Under the pieces are notes generated by a model. It was given only the letters and a program-made list of their open reading frames with translations. It did no database searches and was not told the origin of the DNA. From the NCBI GenBank assembly GCA_036677805.1, contig JAVBVS010000025.1, forward strand, positions 1-64,000: 64,000 nucleotides of DNA, written 5' to 3'. Below are positions 7,025 to 15,784 of this stretch, piece after piece. The position numbers were made by a program, and so were the translations under genes. The DNA is from SIG78 sp036677805 (lineage in GTDB: Bacteria > Verrucomicrobiota > Lentisphaeria > Victivallales > Victivallaceae). Position 1 is the stretch's first letter. Each line of letters starts with the position of its first letter.

Positions 7025-8671
7025 GTGATAGGATTGCAGGAAAATTCCGGAGAATGTCCGAATATTCTGGTGGTCGATAACGATCCGGTGAGCCAACGAT
7101 TGTTTTCGGCGATTTTTCGCGGCAGCGAGTTCAATCTGGAGTTTTGCGATACCGCGGCGGAGGTGCCGGCGGCGTTGACCCGGCGTCATGTCGATCTGCT
7201 GATCACCGAAATCGTGTTGCCGGACGACAACGGATTCGAGTTGCGTAAGCGCATCCGCCTGACCTGGCGCGAACTTTCGATCATTTTCGTTTCCTCGGTG
7301 CTGGATTCGGCCGGGCGGAAACTGCTGGAAAATCTCTCCAACGACTCCTTTACCTTCTTCATGCGCAAGCCGATTCTGAAGGCGCCGATGCTGGCGCTGG
7401 CCCGTCAGCTGATCAACGATTTGCGCGAACGCGAGATGCACCGCAACTACTTCGAGCAGCTCCAGAGCGACCTCAATCTGGCAAGCCGGATGCAACAGCT
7501 GATGCTGCCGGACTGGGTCTCGCTGGAGAGCAACTCGCTGTTCATGATTGCGAATTACGTGCCGCATTCGCATTTGAGCGGCGATTATTTCGATCTGCTG
7601 CATATGAACGACGGCCGCTATTTTTTCGTGATCGGCGATATTTCCGGCCATGGCGTGCGCTCGGCTCTGCAAATGAGCGTGGTCCAGTCGCTGACCCGCG
7701 CCTTCATCAAGAACAGCAATTCCTCCGATGTCATCTGCGATTATCTGAACGAACTCAACCGGCAGATCTGCGTCGAATTCGACAGCATGTTTTATCTGAC
7801 CTGTCTGGTGGCGGTGATCGATCCGGTGAAACGGACGATGGAATATCTCAGCGCCGGTCATCCCGGATTCTTCATTTACCACCAGACCAGCGGCGAATTC
7901 GAGTATCTCCATTTGCTCGAAGGCGACCGCAATATTCCGGTCGGCTGGCTGGCGGAGCATCACTACGATTGCGACTATGTCTGCTGCTGCGAATTTCCCG
8001 CCGACGGGCTGATGGTGGCGCTGACCGACGGCGTGATCGAACGCAGCGACGGCACCGGGACCATGCTGGGCATCGACGGACTGGGCAAGGTGGAGCTGCC
8101 GCCGCATCTCGACGGCCTGATGCCGTTCATTCTGCTTGATCTGCTCGACCGGTCGAATTTCAGCCGGATTGAGGATGACATGTTGATTCTCGCGCTGGGC
8201 TTTTCGGAACAGACTGCACCGGGCGCGAGGGAAAGTCTGGTGCGGGCGATCCCGCAGAACATGCGGCTGGCGGCGCAATTGTCGGCCGCGGCGGGGGCTC
8301 TGACGGAGCGGGTTTACGGCAACAGCCGGCTGGCTTATTATGCGGAGCTGGTGACCGGCGAGTTTCTGAACAACATCATCGTGCATGCCTTCGACAACGC
8401 GCAGCGGCTGACGCCCAAAATTTTTTACCGGCTCACCTTGTATGACGACCGCATCGTGGCGGCATTCATCGATCAGGGCAAACCATGGGATTATATCGCG
8501 GGCACTTCGGGGTTCGGGGAAGAATCGGTCGATGCGTTGTACGACCTGGCGCAGGCCGGGCGGGGCATGCGGATCATTGAGGAAATTGTCGATCGAATCG
8601 AACGGCATCGGATCGGTTCGTTGAATGTTACGCATTTTGTTTTGTCGGTGGATTTGGCGGCGGAGGAGTAA
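7025..8671 (+). CDS. Receiver-PP2C phosphatase-HATPase kinase fusion (RsbU/RsbW-like)
   Basis: The 548-residue protein has three modules. Residues 10-130 are a receiver domain keeping acidic Asp18 and Asp20 and Lys115 (MRKP), but the phosphoacceptor position is Glu62 (LLITEIVLP). Residues about 150-375 are a SpoIIE/RsbU-type PP2C phosphatase (LSGDYFDLL, GDISGHG, LTDGVIE, EDDMLILAL). Residues about 405-540 form an RsbW-like HATPase with NNIIVHAFDNAQ as N-box. One polypeptide could therefore both phosphorylate and dephosphorylate the neighbouring STAS protein. The start is a GTG at 7025 with a weak ribosome-binding site. The stop lies three bases before the first glycosyltransferase gene, so the two are almost certainly cotranscribed. 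Confidence 0.87.
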   Translation: MIGLQENSGECPNILVVDNDPVSQRLFSAIFRGSEFNLEFCDTAAEVPAALTRRHVDLLITEIVLPDDNGFELRKRIRLTWRELSIIFVSSVLDSAGRKLLENLSNDSFTFFMRKPILKAPMLALARQLINDLREREMHRNYFEQLQSDLNLASRMQQLMLPDWVSLESNSLFMIANYVPHSHLSGDYFDLLHMNDGRYFFVIGDISGHGVRSALQMSVVQSLTRAFIKNSNSSDVICDYLNELNRQICVEFDSMFYLTCLVAVIDPVKRTMEYLSAGHPGFFIYHQTSGEFEYLHLLEGDRNIPVGWLAEHHYDCDYVCCCEFPADGLMVALTDGVIERSDGTGTMLGIDGLGKVELPPHLDGLMPFILLDLLDRSNFSRIEDDMLILALGFSEQTAPGARESLVRAIPQNMRLAAQLSAAAGALTERVYGNSRLAYYAELVTGEFLNNIIVHAFDNAQRLTPKIFYRLTLYDDRIVAAFIDQGKPWDYIAGTSGFGEESVDALYDLAQAGRGMRIIEEIVDRIERHRIGSLNVTHFVLSVDLAAEE

Positions 8672-8674
8672 GCT

Positions 8675-9538
8675 ATGAAAGTCAGCGTGGTCGTTCGTTC
8701 ACGCAACGACATCATGACCATTGAAAAAACGCTCGAAAGGTTGAGGGCGCAACGGCTTCCGCCGGGATGGGAACTGGAATTGGTCAACATCGACAATCAG
8801 TCGCTGGACGGTACCGCGGACGTGGTGCGGCGTCTGAATCCGGATGGCGTCGTGCTGTCCTGGCCGGCGGGCGAGTACATGCCCGGGGCGGTGCTCAATT
8901 TTGCGGTGGGACAGTCCCAGGGCAAGATCGTTCTTTTCAACAATGCCGACGCGGTGCCGGACAGCGAGGAATACGTGGCCAATCTGATGGCGCCATTGCT
9001 CGACGGTCGCGCCGATGCGGTCTTTGGCCGGCAGACGCCGCGACCGAATGCGCGCTGTCTGGTCCGCAAAGATTATGAACGGGCGTTTGGCGACGGCCGG
9101 ATCGCCAGTCAGTGGAAGCACTTTTTTTCGCTGGCGGCGGCGGGGGTGAAGCGGTCGGTCTGGTCGAAGAACCGCTTTCGCGAGGATTTGCTTTATTCCG
9201 AGGATATCGAGTGGTCCTGGCGGTTGAAAAAACGCGGTTTCCGGATCCAATATGTCGAAAACGCCCGGGTGGAGCATTCGCACAATTATACCCTGCGCCA
9301 GACCGCGAAACGGTTTTATAACGAAGGCGTGGCCGATCTGATGATTTTCGGCGGCAAGCCGTCGTGGCTGCGCGGCTTCCTGCTGCCGTTTCTGGGCGAA
9401 TGCCGGCGCGATATCGTTTACCTGGCGCAGCACGATGCGCCGCTCGGCGCCTATCGCGAACTGTGGTATCGGTTTGTCCAGCACGAGAATTTCTATCAGG
9501 GCCGGCGCAGGGCGGCCGAATACGGGTGGTGGCGATGA
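8675..9538 (+). CDS. Family 2 glycosyltransferase (rhamnosyltransferase-like)
   Basis: This 287-residue GT-A enzyme begins with MKVSVVVRSRND, typical of GT2. It has IDNQSLDGT, a NNADAVPD motif at the DxD position that binds the metal and sugar nucleotide, and a downstream SEDIEWSWRLKKRG catalytic segment. The SEDIEW...RL pattern is common in rhamnosyl-type transferases, but the sugar cannot be fixed from sequence. ATG 8675 follows GGAGGAG within the end of the previous gene. It is the first gene of the polysaccharide run; its TGA overlaps the next ATG by four bases, suggesting coupled translation. Confidence 0.85.
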   Translation: MKVSVVVRSRNDIMTIEKTLERLRAQRLPPGWELELVNIDNQSLDGTADVVRRLNPDGVVLSWPAGEYMPGAVLNFAVGQSQGKIVLFNNADAVPDSEEYVANLMAPLLDGRADAVFGRQTPRPNARCLVRKDYERAFGDGRIASQWKHFFSLAAAGVKRSVWSKNRFREDLLYSEDIEWSWRLKKRGFRIQYVENARVEHSHNYTLRQTAKRFYNEGVADLMIFGGKPSWLRGFLLPFLGECRRDIVYLAQHDAPLGAYRELWYRFVQHENFYQGRRRAAEYGWWR

Positions 9539-10635
9539 AATCGCTGCTCTTCGTCTCGGCAACCGGCGGGTTTCAGGGTGGCGTGGAGTCGTTTATCCAC
9601 CAGGCGGCCGGGGTGCTGGGGCGGCAGGGGGTGCTGTGCCGGGGAATTTTTGCCCGGGAGGGCATGGATCGGGAGCGTTTTCTGGCGCCGTTTGCCGCGG
9701 CCGCTTTCGGGAATGACCGGCTGGCGGAGTGGGCGCGCGAATCCGACGGCGTGTGGGTGCACAAGGCCGCCGATCTGGCGGCGCTGCTGCCGTTGCGTTC
9801 GCTGGCGAAGGTCGCGGTTTATGTCCACGATCACGATTATTATTGTTTCCGCCGGCACAAGTATCTGCCGCTCGGGAGGATCAATTGTTCGACCCCGGCG
9901 GGGCCGTGGTGCCGGTTCTGCGGCATGCTTTCGCGCCGTCATGGCGACTGGGGGTCGTTCCGGCGCAATCTGGCGGCGCTCCGGAAGATGGACAGCGTGA
10001 TTGCGGGGAGCGATTTCATGCTCGACAATCTGGCGCATAACGGCGTGGCGCGGAAGAAATTGATCAAATTGCCGCCGCTGATCGAGATGGGCGGCCGTCC
10101 GGAAGGGGTTCCGGAACCCGGACGGCTGCTGTTTGTCGGGCAGGTGATTCGCGGCAAGGGACTCGATCTCCTGTTGCGGGCGCTGGTCCGGGTGAAGTGT
10201 GATTGGCAATTGACGGTGCTGGGGAAAGGCGATGACTGGGAATTCTGCCGGAGTCTGGCCGTACGAATGGGCCTTGCCGACCGGGTGGAATTCGCCGGCT
10301 TCGTTGCGGAAGTGGAGCCATATTACCGGCGCAGCGCGGTGCTGGTTTTTCCGTCGCGCTGGAGCGAGCCGTATGGCATGACCGGTCCGGAAGCGATGGC
10401 TTACGGGCTTCCGGTGGCGGGGTTTGCGGTCGGCGGGGTGGGCGAATGGCTTCATGACGGGGAAAATGGATTGGCCGCGCGTCCCCGGGATGTGGCCGAT
10501 CTGGCGGAGAAAGTGGAGTGCCTGTTGCGGAATCCGGCGTTGGCGGAAACCCTGGGGGCCAACGGCCGGGAGTGGACGGCGCAGTTTACCGGAGAACGGT
10601 TTGCGGCGCAGGTGAAGGCGATTTTTGCGGATTGA
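9535..10635 (+). CDS. Family 4 glycosyltransferase
   Basis: The 366-residue protein has a GT-B fold. The N-terminal domain begins MKSLLFVSATGGFQGG; the C-terminal domain contains LLFVGQVIRGKG, a VLVFPSRWSEPYGM segment and GPEAMAYGLPV, the usual GT4 EPxGxxxxEA-like nucleotide-sugar site. It probably adds one sugar of the repeat unit on the cytoplasmic face of the membrane. The ATG overlaps the upstream TGA (ATGA). A frame open to 9364 upstream only shadows the previous gene and is ignored. Confidence 0.85.
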   Translation: MKSLLFVSATGGFQGGVESFIHQAAGVLGRQGVLCRGIFAREGMDRERFLAPFAAAAFGNDRLAEWARESDGVWVHKAADLAALLPLRSLAKVAVYVHDHDYYCFRRHKYLPLGRINCSTPAGPWCRFCGMLSRRHGDWGSFRRNLAALRKMDSVIAGSDFMLDNLAHNGVARKKLIKLPPLIEMGGRPEGVPEPGRLLFVGQVIRGKGLDLLLRALVRVKCDWQLTVLGKGDDWEFCRSLAVRMGLADRVEFAGFVAEVEPYYRRSAVLVFPSRWSEPYGMTGPEAMAYGLPVAGFAVGGVGEWLHDGENGLAARPRDVADLAEKVECLLRNPALAETLGANGREWTAQFTGERFAAQVKAIFAD

Positions 10636-10650
10636 AAGGCTGAACGGCGA

Positions 10651-12495
10651 ATGCGGATATTGTATGTGGCTTGCGGCTTCGACGGCGGAAAGTCCGGGAT
10701 CTCGGTCTACATGCGCGAAACCCTGGTCCGGCTGGCGCGGAATCACCGCGTGACGGTGGTGGCGACGATGTGCGACCGGCAATTTCTGCCGGAACATCCG
10801 AACCTGAGGTATCATGTTTTGCCGCAATGGTGCAATCCGGCGGTGTGCAATATGCTTTATGTCTGGTTGTTTCTGCCATGGCGCTTCCGCCGGAAGGATT
10901 TCGATCTGCTGCTGCTGGCGGCGGCGAACCGGCGGGCGTGTGCGACGCGCAAATGGCGTACTGTGGCGGTGGTGCACGATCTGTCGCAGTATCATGTCGA
11001 GAGCAAATATGATTTTTTTCGGACGGCGTATATCAAATGGCTGCTGCCGCACCTGGTGCGCCGCAGCGATGTGGTCGTTACCGCCTGCCGCGCTTCGGCG
11101 GTCGACCTGACCCGGCACTGGCATGTGCGTCCGGAGCGCATCCGGATCGATTATCTCGGTTTCGACCGGCAGCGGTTTCACCTCGAGTGCGATGCCGCGG
11201 CGGTCGAAGCGGTCCGGAAGAAGTACGGTTTGGACAAGCCGTTCCTGCTTTATATCTCGCGGATCGAGCATCCCGGCAAAAATCATCTGCGATTGATGGA
11301 GGCTTATGAGGCGCTGCCGGAACAATTGCGGATGCAATACGATCTGGTTCTGGGAGGGGCGCCGTGGAGCCGGTCCGAGGTGGTTTTCGATTATTGGAAA
11401 AAATCGCCGGAGCGCGACCGCATCCGCCTGATCGGGTTTGTAGAATTCGACGAATTGCCGGCGTTGTATCATGCGAGTGCGCTGTATGTGTTTCCATCCT
11501 TGTTTGAAGGGTTCGGATTGTCACTGCTTGAGGCGATGGCGTGCGGGATTCCGGTGGCCTGTTCGGAGAATTCCTCACTGGGCGAAGTGGCCGGAGCGGC
11601 CGCGGAACTGTTCGATCCCGGCAGCGTGGAAGCGATTCGCGACGCCATCGCCAGAGTGCTGGGCAGCGCGACGCGGCGCGGCGAGCTGATTGCCGCCGGA
11701 TTGCGGCGGATCGAGCTCTTCAGCTGGGAGGCGTATACGGCCAGGCTGGCCGGGTATGCGCATCCGGCGGAGCGGCACCGGGTGCTCGGGATCAATTACA
11801 ACAATGTCACGATGGCGACCGCGTTGGAATTGATTGCGATGGCGCTGCGGCGGGCGGAACGGCGCAAGATCGCATTTGTCAATGCGGATTGCTTCAACCG
11901 GGGCTGGCGGATGCCGGAGTACCGGGCGGCGCTGGCGCGGTTCGACTATGTGTTTCCGGACGGCAGCGGGGTTCGCATGGCCGGCCGGATGCTGGGCAAT
12001 CCGGTGGTGGACAATGTCAACGGCACCGATCTTTTGCCGCCTTTGATGGCGCTGGCGCGGGAGGGCGATTACCGGATATTTCTGCTCGGAGCCCGGCCCG
12101 GAGTGGCGGAAAAGATGCGGCGCAATCTGGTGCGTGATTATCCCGGGCTGCGCATTGTCGGCGCGATGGACGGATTTCGGGCCGAAGAGGAAATGATCGG
12201 GGCGGTCAACCGGGTCGGGGCGGATATCCTGCTGGTGGCGCTGGGCGTACCGCGGCAGGAGCTGTTCATCGATCGGAACTTCAAGGAGTTGAAATGTCAG
12301 GTGGTGTTGGGCGTCGGAGGCTTGTTCGATTTTTATTCCGGCAATATGCCGCGGGCTCCGCACTGGCTGCGGCGCATCGGCATGGAATGGATTTTCCGTT
12401 TGCTCATGGAGCCGCGCCGGATGTTCCGGCGCTATGTGATCGGCAATCCGCTTTTCATCTTCCGGGTGTGGCGGTATGGGGAGAATGTGCGGTAA
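10651..12495 (+). CDS. Fusion of a GT4 glycosyltransferase and a WecG/TagA/CpsF-family transferase
   Basis: This 614-residue protein joins two glycosyltransferases. Residues 1-370 are GT4 (YISRIEHPGKNH, VFPSLFEGFGLSLLEAMACG). From about 375 a GT26 WecG/TagA/CpsF domain begins, with NYNNVTMATA, FVNADCFNRG near 408, FPDGSGVR, NGTDLLPPL, FLLGARPGV and ALGVPRQELF near 530. WecG enzymes transfer N-acetylmannosaminuronate or N-acetylmannosamine to lipid-linked GlcNAc, so this half may add the second sugar. The fusion could channel a lipid-linked intermediate between two steps. It starts 15 bases after the previous gene and ends immediately before the priming transferase. Confidence 0.88.
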   Translation: MRILYVACGFDGGKSGISVYMRETLVRLARNHRVTVVATMCDRQFLPEHPNLRYHVLPQWCNPAVCNMLYVWLFLPWRFRRKDFDLLLLAAANRRACATRKWRTVAVVHDLSQYHVESKYDFFRTAYIKWLLPHLVRRSDVVVTACRASAVDLTRHWHVRPERIRIDYLGFDRQRFHLECDAAAVEAVRKKYGLDKPFLLYISRIEHPGKNHLRLMEAYEALPEQLRMQYDLVLGGAPWSRSEVVFDYWKKSPERDRIRLIGFVEFDELPALYHASALYVFPSLFEGFGLSLLEAMACGIPVACSENSSLGEVAGAAAELFDPGSVEAIRDAIARVLGSATRRGELIAAGLRRIELFSWEAYTARLAGYAHPAERHRVLGINYNNVTMATALELIAMALRRAERRKIAFVNADCFNRGWRMPEYRAALARFDYVFPDGSGVRMAGRMLGNPVVDNVNGTDLLPPLMALAREGDYRIFLLGARPGVAEKMRRNLVRDYPGLRIVGAMDGFRAEEEMIGAVNRVGADILLVALGVPRQELFIDRNFKELKCQVVLGVGGLFDFYSGNMPRAPHWLRRIGMEWIFRLLMEPRRMFRRYVIGNPLFIFRVWRYGENVR

Positions 12496-13224
12496 ATGAG
12501 TAAATATCAGAAAGATTCGCATAAGTTGCGCGAGGATTTGATCGAGGTGCTTCTGGCGCGCTCCGGAGATCGCCACCTGAGCGCGCGGGCCAAGCTCAAG
12601 CGCTGGAACATCACGGTGCGCAGCGCCTATGGCATCAAGCGGGCATTCGACGTGATCATCACGCTGTGCGTGCTCCTGGTGTTGTCGCCGCTGCTGCTGG
12701 TGGTGGCGCTCTGGATCAAGTTCGATTCCCCGGGACCGGTCATTTACCGGCAGGCCCGGGTCGGCAAGAACGGCCGCCATTTTCAGTTCTATAAGTTTCG
12801 TTCGATGTATGTCGATGCCGACAGACGCAAGGCCGAACTGATACGGCAGAACGAATCGCGCGACGGCGTGATCTTCAAGATGAGGCAGGACCCGCGGATT
12901 ACCCGGCCGGGGCGGTTCATCCGCAAATTCAGCATCGACGAACTGCCGCAGCTGTTCAATGTTCTGACCGGCGAAATGAGTCTGGTCGGACCGCGGCCGC
13001 CACTGCCGGCGGAGGTGGCGCAATATACGCTGGAGGACCGCAAGCGGCTTCATGTGATCCCCGGGATCACCTGCATCTGGCAGGTTTCCGGACGCAGCGA
13101 CATTCCGTTCAAGGAGCAGGTGGAGCTGGATAAGGAATACATCAAAAGCCAGTCGGCCTGGAAGGATTTCATGATCCTGCTCAAAACCATTCCCGCGGTG
13201 CTGAGCGGACGGGGGGCCTACTGA
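12496..13224 (+). CDS. Undecaprenyl-phosphate sugar phosphotransferase (priming enzyme)
   Basis: This is a 242-residue bacterial sugar transferase (WcaJ/ExoY/PglC superfamily). It has one hydrophobic hairpin (about 48-75), then RQARVGKNGRHFQFYKFRSM, the FSIDELPQLFNVLTGEMSL motif and VGPRPPLP, and ends in a membrane-surface helix. It transfers a sugar phosphate to undecaprenyl phosphate and so starts assembly of the repeat unit. It is short for the family because the N-terminal four-helix region of WcaJ is absent, as in ExoY and PglC. The ATG directly abuts the previous TAA; GGGGAG lies upstream inside the preceding gene. Confidence 0.92.
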   Translation: MSKYQKDSHKLREDLIEVLLARSGDRHLSARAKLKRWNITVRSAYGIKRAFDVIITLCVLLVLSPLLLVVALWIKFDSPGPVIYRQARVGKNGRHFQFYKFRSMYVDADRRKAELIRQNESRDGVIFKMRQDPRITRPGRFIRKFSIDELPQLFNVLTGEMSLVGPRPPLPAEVAQYTLEDRKRLHVIPGITCIWQVSGRSDIPFKEQVELDKEYIKSQSAWKDFMILLKTIPAVLSGRGAY

Positions 13225-13225
13225 G

Positions 13226-14608
13226 ATGAAGGCATTGATACACTGTCCGGCGCAGGGCGTCGAATGGGTCGGGGAATATTTCCCGGGGCTGGAGCCCTAT
13301 CTGCTGCGGCTGGGCAATAAGCCGTTTCTGGAATATCTGATCGATTTCTGTGTGCTCAACGGAATTCAGACGGTCAAGATCGTCACCGACGAACCGCCGC
13401 TGGGGCTGGAAAATGAACTGGGCAACGGCGAACGCTGGGGCATTGAATTGAGCTATGGCAGCTGCGCGCCGGCCGTCCGGCCGCTGGAATTGCCGTCACG
13501 CCATGCCAAGGCCCTCGGTGATGATGCTCTGCTGCTGCTGAGCGGGATGTTCTGGCTGCATTACAACTGTCGTGATTTCCGGCGCGTGACGGCGGCGGAA
13601 GGCACGGTGCGGCGGATTGCGTCCGGGATGTTCCTGATCGGCGGCAACTGCGACTGGAGCGCACTGGCGGCGGTCGAACCGGCTGCCGGCGAATGGCCCG
13701 GAGTGCGCGTGGAGGCGCTGGCCAGCCTGGAGGATTTCTACAACCGGTCGATGGCGCTGGCGCACGGCGAAGCGGTCAATTATGCGATGCCGAGCTACAA
13801 CAACACGCCCGACGTTTATATCGGGCAGAACGTGTCGATCAGCCGGACCGCCGAGGTCAATCCTCCGGTTATTCTGGGCAGCATCGTGCAGATTGGCGAA
13901 GATACCCAGATCGGGCCGGGGACGATCATCGGCGACAACAGTTTCATTGATGACGACACCACGGTGGCGGAATCGGTGATCATGGGCAACTCCTATGTCG
14001 GATGCCATCTGGAAATCCTGAATAAAATCGTTTACCGCAATATGATCATCAATCCCCGGACCGGATTGAAACTCGATATCATCGACGATTTCGTACTGAC
14101 TTCGATTGAGGATGAATCGGTGCGGCCCCGGGTCAGCCATCTCCAGCGTCTGCTGGCGCTGTTGACCTGGATGATCTGGATTCCGTTGTGGCTGAGCCTG
14201 CGGCCGTGGCTGCGGATCCGCTGGAAACTGGTGGAATGTTATCTTTCGGCCGACCGTAAGCGGTCGATCCGGCTCAAATTATACATTTATCCCGGCGACA
14301 GCATGGCGTCGCGCTGGTTCCGGCGTTTGAGCCTCGACCGGTTCCACCTGCTTGGACTGGCGATCCGGGGGGACCTGCGGCTGGTCGGCAGCAAGATCAT
14401 GGCGGTAAACCCGGAGAACGAACGGCGGCTCCATCAGTTTCCCGACTATGTCCCGGGATTATTTTCCTACAGCGAGATGCTCGGCCATGAAAATGATTCG
14501 CTTCAGGTCGAGATGGATGAGCTCTACTACATTTACCACGCCAGTTTTGCGTTGAACTGGGAGATTCTGCGCCGGAGCCTGCTGCGCAATTTGCTCAAGG
14601 AGCGATAG
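13226..14608 (+). CDS. Nucleotidyltransferase-like protein with left-handed beta-helix and a sugar-transferase-like tail
   Basis: The 460-residue protein has an unusual order of parts. Residues 1-175 resemble sugar-phosphate nucleotidyltransferases (LGNKPFLEYLIDF, a GIQTVKIV strand) but the G-G-x-G-T-R signature is lost. Residues about 190-280 are hexapeptide repeats of a left-handed beta-helix (VILGSIVQIGEDTQIGPG). A hydrophobic segment follows at about 305-330. The last 100 residues (LRLVGSKIM, YVPGLFSYSEM) resemble the C-terminal third of a bacterial sugar transferase. It follows the complete priming transferase by one base, so it may bind or regulate that enzyme. Catalytic activity is uncertain. 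Confidence 0.7.
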   Translation: MKALIHCPAQGVEWVGEYFPGLEPYLLRLGNKPFLEYLIDFCVLNGIQTVKIVTDEPPLGLENELGNGERWGIELSYGSCAPAVRPLELPSRHAKALGDDALLLLSGMFWLHYNCRDFRRVTAAEGTVRRIASGMFLIGGNCDWSALAAVEPAAGEWPGVRVEALASLEDFYNRSMALAHGEAVNYAMPSYNNTPDVYIGQNVSISRTAEVNPPVILGSIVQIGEDTQIGPGTIIGDNSFIDDDTTVAESVIMGNSYVGCHLEILNKIVYRNMIINPRTGLKLDIIDDFVLTSIEDESVRPRVSHLQRLLALLTWMIWIPLWLSLRPWLRIRWKLVECYLSADRKRSIRLKLYIYPGDSMASRWFRRLSLDRFHLLGLAIRGDLRLVGSKIMAVNPENERRLHQFPDYVPGLFSYSEMLGHENDSLQVEMDELYYIYHASFALNWEILRRSLLRNLLKER

Positions 14609-15715
14609 ATGGTGAACTCCGGAGAAGTTTTCGATCTGGAACAGGCGCTGGCGGAAATTCTGCTCGCGGTTCAGGGGCGGCTGGATGAACTGGCGCATGG
14701 CGCGCCGGGAGAATTGGCCGCGGTGATTCTGGGCGGCGGCTACGGCCGCGGCGAAGGCGGCATTTTCACCGCGCCGGATGGGACGAAACGCCTCTATAAC
14801 GACCTGGATTTTTTTGTCTTTGTCCGGGCGCGGTTGCCCCGGTCCCGTTGCCGGTGGTGGCGTGACGCATTGAAAAAAGTCGATGACGAATTGACGCCGC
14901 GGTATGGCGTTGAAGTGGAATTCGGGCCGCCGACGGGCGTGGATGAGTTGGAAAAACTGACGCCGACGCTGATGTATCAGGAGTTGATCCGGGGCATGCG
15001 TCCGGTATGGGGCGCATGCATGGCGGTCCGGAATCGGATTGCGGAGTTGGATTGGTGGAAACTGCCGGCTTCCGAGGGGGCGCGGCTGTTGCTGAACCGG
15101 GGCGCCGGACTGCTGCTCGGAGTACGCCGGATGGAGGCCGGGAGTATGGCCCACGATGACGCCGGCCGGGACTTCGTCGTGCGCAACATTCACAAAGCCG
15201 CGCTGGCGGTCGGGGATGGCTGGCTGCTGGCGCGCGGGCTCTACCGCTTCGGCCTGGCCGAACGGGCGGAACTGTTGCGCCACGATCCGGAATTCCCGCA
15301 CGGGGCGCTGGCCGATTACGAGGCGGCGATCCGGTTCAAGTTCGCTCCATTCGCCGATCCGGCGCCGGACCTGGACGAGCGCTGGCTGCGGGGGACCGCG
15401 GCTTATCTGAATGCCGTGGCCGATTATGAGCAGCTCAATCCGCCGTCGGCTCCGCCGGGGCTGCTGGAGCCGTTGAAGAATATCATCCGCCACTGGCAGG
15501 CCGGGCTGGACGGCAAATGGAGCGATTGGACGAAACATCCGCGCTGCCGGTTGCAGACAATATTATCGGGGTTGCTGGTTGACAAAATGGCAAAGCGACA
15601 GTATATTAGCAATATAGGCATGGACAGCGAGTTGACTCCCGTCTCCCCCGGCGGCTGCCGGACCGGATCCGGCCGGGAAGAGTTGTTTTTGCGCGGGTGG
15701 CGGCGCTTTAACTGA
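14609..15715 (+). CDS. Pol-beta-type nucleotidyltransferase-fold protein of unknown role
   Basis: This 368-residue protein shows ILGGGYGRGEGG (about 40-51) and YNDLDFFVF (about 69-77), which fit the GG-x-GR and DxD signature of the Pol-beta nucleotidyltransferase superfamily. The remainder is helical and unassigned. The substrate is unknown; it could modify a sugar, lipid or protein of the polysaccharide system. The ATG directly follows the previous stop. The last roughly 45 codons overlap a near-consensus promoter at 15579-15607 and their residues look less protein-like, so the native C-terminus may be dispensable. Confidence 0.65.
   Translation: MVNSGEVFDLEQALAEILLAVQGRLDELAHGAPGELAAVILGGGYGRGEGGIFTAPDGTKRLYNDLDFFVFVRARLPRSRCRWWRDALKKVDDELTPRYGVEVEFGPPTGVDELEKLTPTLMYQELIRGMRPVWGACMAVRNRIAELDWWKLPASEGARLLLNRGAGLLLGVRRMEAGSMAHDDAGRDFVVRNIHKAALAVGDGWLLARGLYRFGLAERAELLRHDPEFPHGALADYEAAIRFKFAPFADPAPDLDERWLRGTAAYLNAVADYEQLNPPSAPPGLLEPLKNIIRHWQAGLDGKWSDWTKHPRCRLQTILSGLLVDKMAKRQYISNIGMDSELTPVSPGGCRTGSGREELFLRGWRRFN
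15579..15607 (+). promoter_or_regulatory. Near-consensus sigma-70 promoter inside a coding end
   Basis: A perfect TTGACA (15579-15584), a 17-base spacer and TATATT (15602-15607) lie within the end of the preceding gene. Transcription would start near 15614 and give a leader of about 170 bases before the Wzz/Wzc-like gene. It would let the export and polymerisation genes be expressed separately from the glycosyltransferases. Confidence 0.6.
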
Positions 15716-15784
15716 CGGTGGCGGCGAAGGGGCGGCGGCCGGGCGCCCGGCGCTGGCGACGGTAAAAAAATCGGGCGGGAAAAG

